Source: Candidatus Neomicrothrix sp. UBA7884 (GTDB taxonomy: Bacteria; Actinomycetota; Acidimicrobiia; Acidimicrobiales; MedAcidi-G1). From it: DNA of 16,517 bases. The position numbers and the translations under genes are program-made. Below are positions 15,673 to 16,517 of this stretch, in pieces. The notes beneath the pieces are model-generated. The model did no database searches, had not been told where the DNA came from, and saw nothing but the letters and a program-made list of their open reading frames with translations. Location: contig DLRQ01000071.1 in the NCBI GenBank assembly GCA_002501135.1, forward strand, positions 1-16,517, read 5' to 3'. Every line of letters starts with the position of its first letter. Positions within the stretch are counted from its first letter, which is position 1.

Positions 15673-16436
15673 ACGTGCTAGCACTCGATTTTCCGCCGGT
15701 CAGCCATCTCTTCGAGTGGCCAGACATCTTCTTTTCCGGAACGGCGTATGCCATCAACAAGACCGTTCTCATCTACCTGGCTGCCGTGGTCATAACCGGC
15801 GTCATATTCACTCTGGCGGGCAGGCCCAAGGCGTCTCTCGTCCCGGCCGGAATCCAGCACGTCGCCGAGTCCGGCATCGACTTCATCGAGGAATCGGTGG
15901 TCATGCAGACCATCGGTCCCGAGGGCCGCAAGTTCATGCCGTTCCTCACCACGATGTTCTTCTTCATCATGTTCTCGAACATCTTCGAGGTGATCCCCGG
16001 TATCCAGTTTCCGGCGAACAGCCGAATGGCCGTACCGATCACCCTGGCCATCGTGGTGTGGGTCATCTACAACTTTGTCGGTATCAGGTCCCAGGGCCTG
16101 GGCGGATACTTCAAGAACTCCCTCTTCCCGCCGGGCGTGCCCGTTGCGCTGTACCTGATCGTTACCCCCATCGAACTTGTCTCGACGTTCGTGGTGCGGC
16201 CCTTCTCGCTGGCAATCCGGCTCTGGGCGAACATGGTCGCAGGTCACCTCCTGTTGGTCACCTTTGCCGTGCTCACCCAGGTCCTGTGGAGCTCCACCTA
16301 CATCGGAGCCGTCGGACCCTTCGCAATGCTGGTCCTCATGACCGGGTTCGAAATCCTGGTATCGGTCCTGCAGGCCTTCATCTTCACGATCCTCACAGCC
16401 GTCTACATCGGCGGCTCGATGCACCCGGCCCACTGA
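15669..16436 (+). CDS. atpB: F1Fo ATP synthase subunit a
   Basis: A 255-residue integral membrane subunit that forms the proton half-channels beside the c-ring. The essential arginine is Arg184 in PFSLAIRLWANMVAGHLLL, matching the conserved helix of subunit a. The end LQAFIFTILTAVYIGGSMHP is also diagnostic. Other family features are the N-terminal DFPPVSHLFEWPDIFF, MFFFIMFSNIFEVIPGIQFP and the five to six transmembrane helices. The start is GTG 15669, overlapping the atpI stop by 4 nt; GAGGAG lies 11 nt upstream. Subunit c (atpE) is expected next. The 81 bases after the stop, to the window edge, contain no gene and no strong hairpin. Confidence 0.97.
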   Translation: MNVLALDFPPVSHLFEWPDIFFSGTAYAINKTVLIYLAAVVITGVIFTLAGRPKASLVPAGIQHVAESGIDFIEESVVMQTIGPEGRKFMPFLTTMFFFIMFSNIFEVIPGIQFPANSRMAVPITLAIVVWVIYNFVGIRSQGLGGYFKNSLFPPGVPVALYLIVTPIELVSTFVVRPFSLAIRLWANMVAGHLLLVTFAVLTQVLWSSTYIGAVGPFAMLVLMTGFEILVSVLQAFIFTILTAVYIGGSMHPAH

Positions 16437-16517
16437 TCCGCAGTTGGCCTTCAGGCTCTACCTACAAGTTCAATAACCAAGAGGGTCGGACATTCCGGCT
16501 CGACAACACATCAAACA

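Noticed and set aside
15678..16433. 251-codon open frame on the minus strand opposite atpB
   Set aside because: It is a mirror frame of a strongly conserved subunit a gene; the product is charged low-complexity sequence.

Overview
The window is a gene-dense, GC-rich stretch of a bacterial chromosome, most likely from an actinobacterium. The cues are the GC-rich codon use, the wecA - atpZ/atpI - atpB gene order familiar from mycobacteria, an inositol-3-phosphate synthase, and several genes with a TANNNT -10 box only 7-9 nt before the ATG, as in actinobacterial leaderless transcripts. An Acidimicrobiia-like lineage is my guess; nothing in the window proves the class. I see no tRNA, rRNA, CRISPR array, insertion sequence or phage gene.

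Layout, left to right. (1) 1-391, minus: an unrecognised protein with an acidic, repeat-encoded tail that runs off the left edge. (2) 472-1239, plus: a short-chain dehydrogenase resembling 3-hydroxyacyl-CoA dehydrogenase type 2, whose 3' end overlaps the convergent helicase by 20 bp. (3) 7715-1220, minus: a two-gene operon, with an AddB-like nuclease/inactive helicase followed by an AddA/RecB-like helicase-nuclease overlapping it by 8 bp. Together they form an AddAB/AdnAB-type double-strand-break resection complex. (4) 7817-9397, plus: an acyl-CoA synthetase divergent from the resection operon. (5) 9398-9963, plus: a decayed two-gene module. It has a palindromic operator, a small toxin-like gene broken by a TGA and a 1-nt deletion, and an intact helix-turn-helix partner gene overlapping the old stop by 4 nt. 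(6) 11298-9994, minus: inositol-3-phosphate synthase, divergent from a LysR-type regulator (11375-12271). A perfect LysR-type inverted repeat sits between them. (7) 12381-14799, plus: glyA followed closely by a WecA/TagO-like phosphoglycosyl transferase. (8) 14828-16436, plus: a good vegetative promoter, then atpZ, atpI and atpB, the start of the F1Fo ATP synthase operon. atpE is expected just past the right edge; the last 81 bases hold no gene.

Most of the window is housekeeping: DNA repair, fatty-acid activation, inositol and one-carbon metabolism, envelope polymer initiation and ATP synthesis. The parts that stand out are the eroded toxin/antitoxin-like module with its surviving regulator and operator, the LysR/inositol-synthase divergon, and an AddB-like protein that seems to lack one of the four iron-sulfur cysteines.
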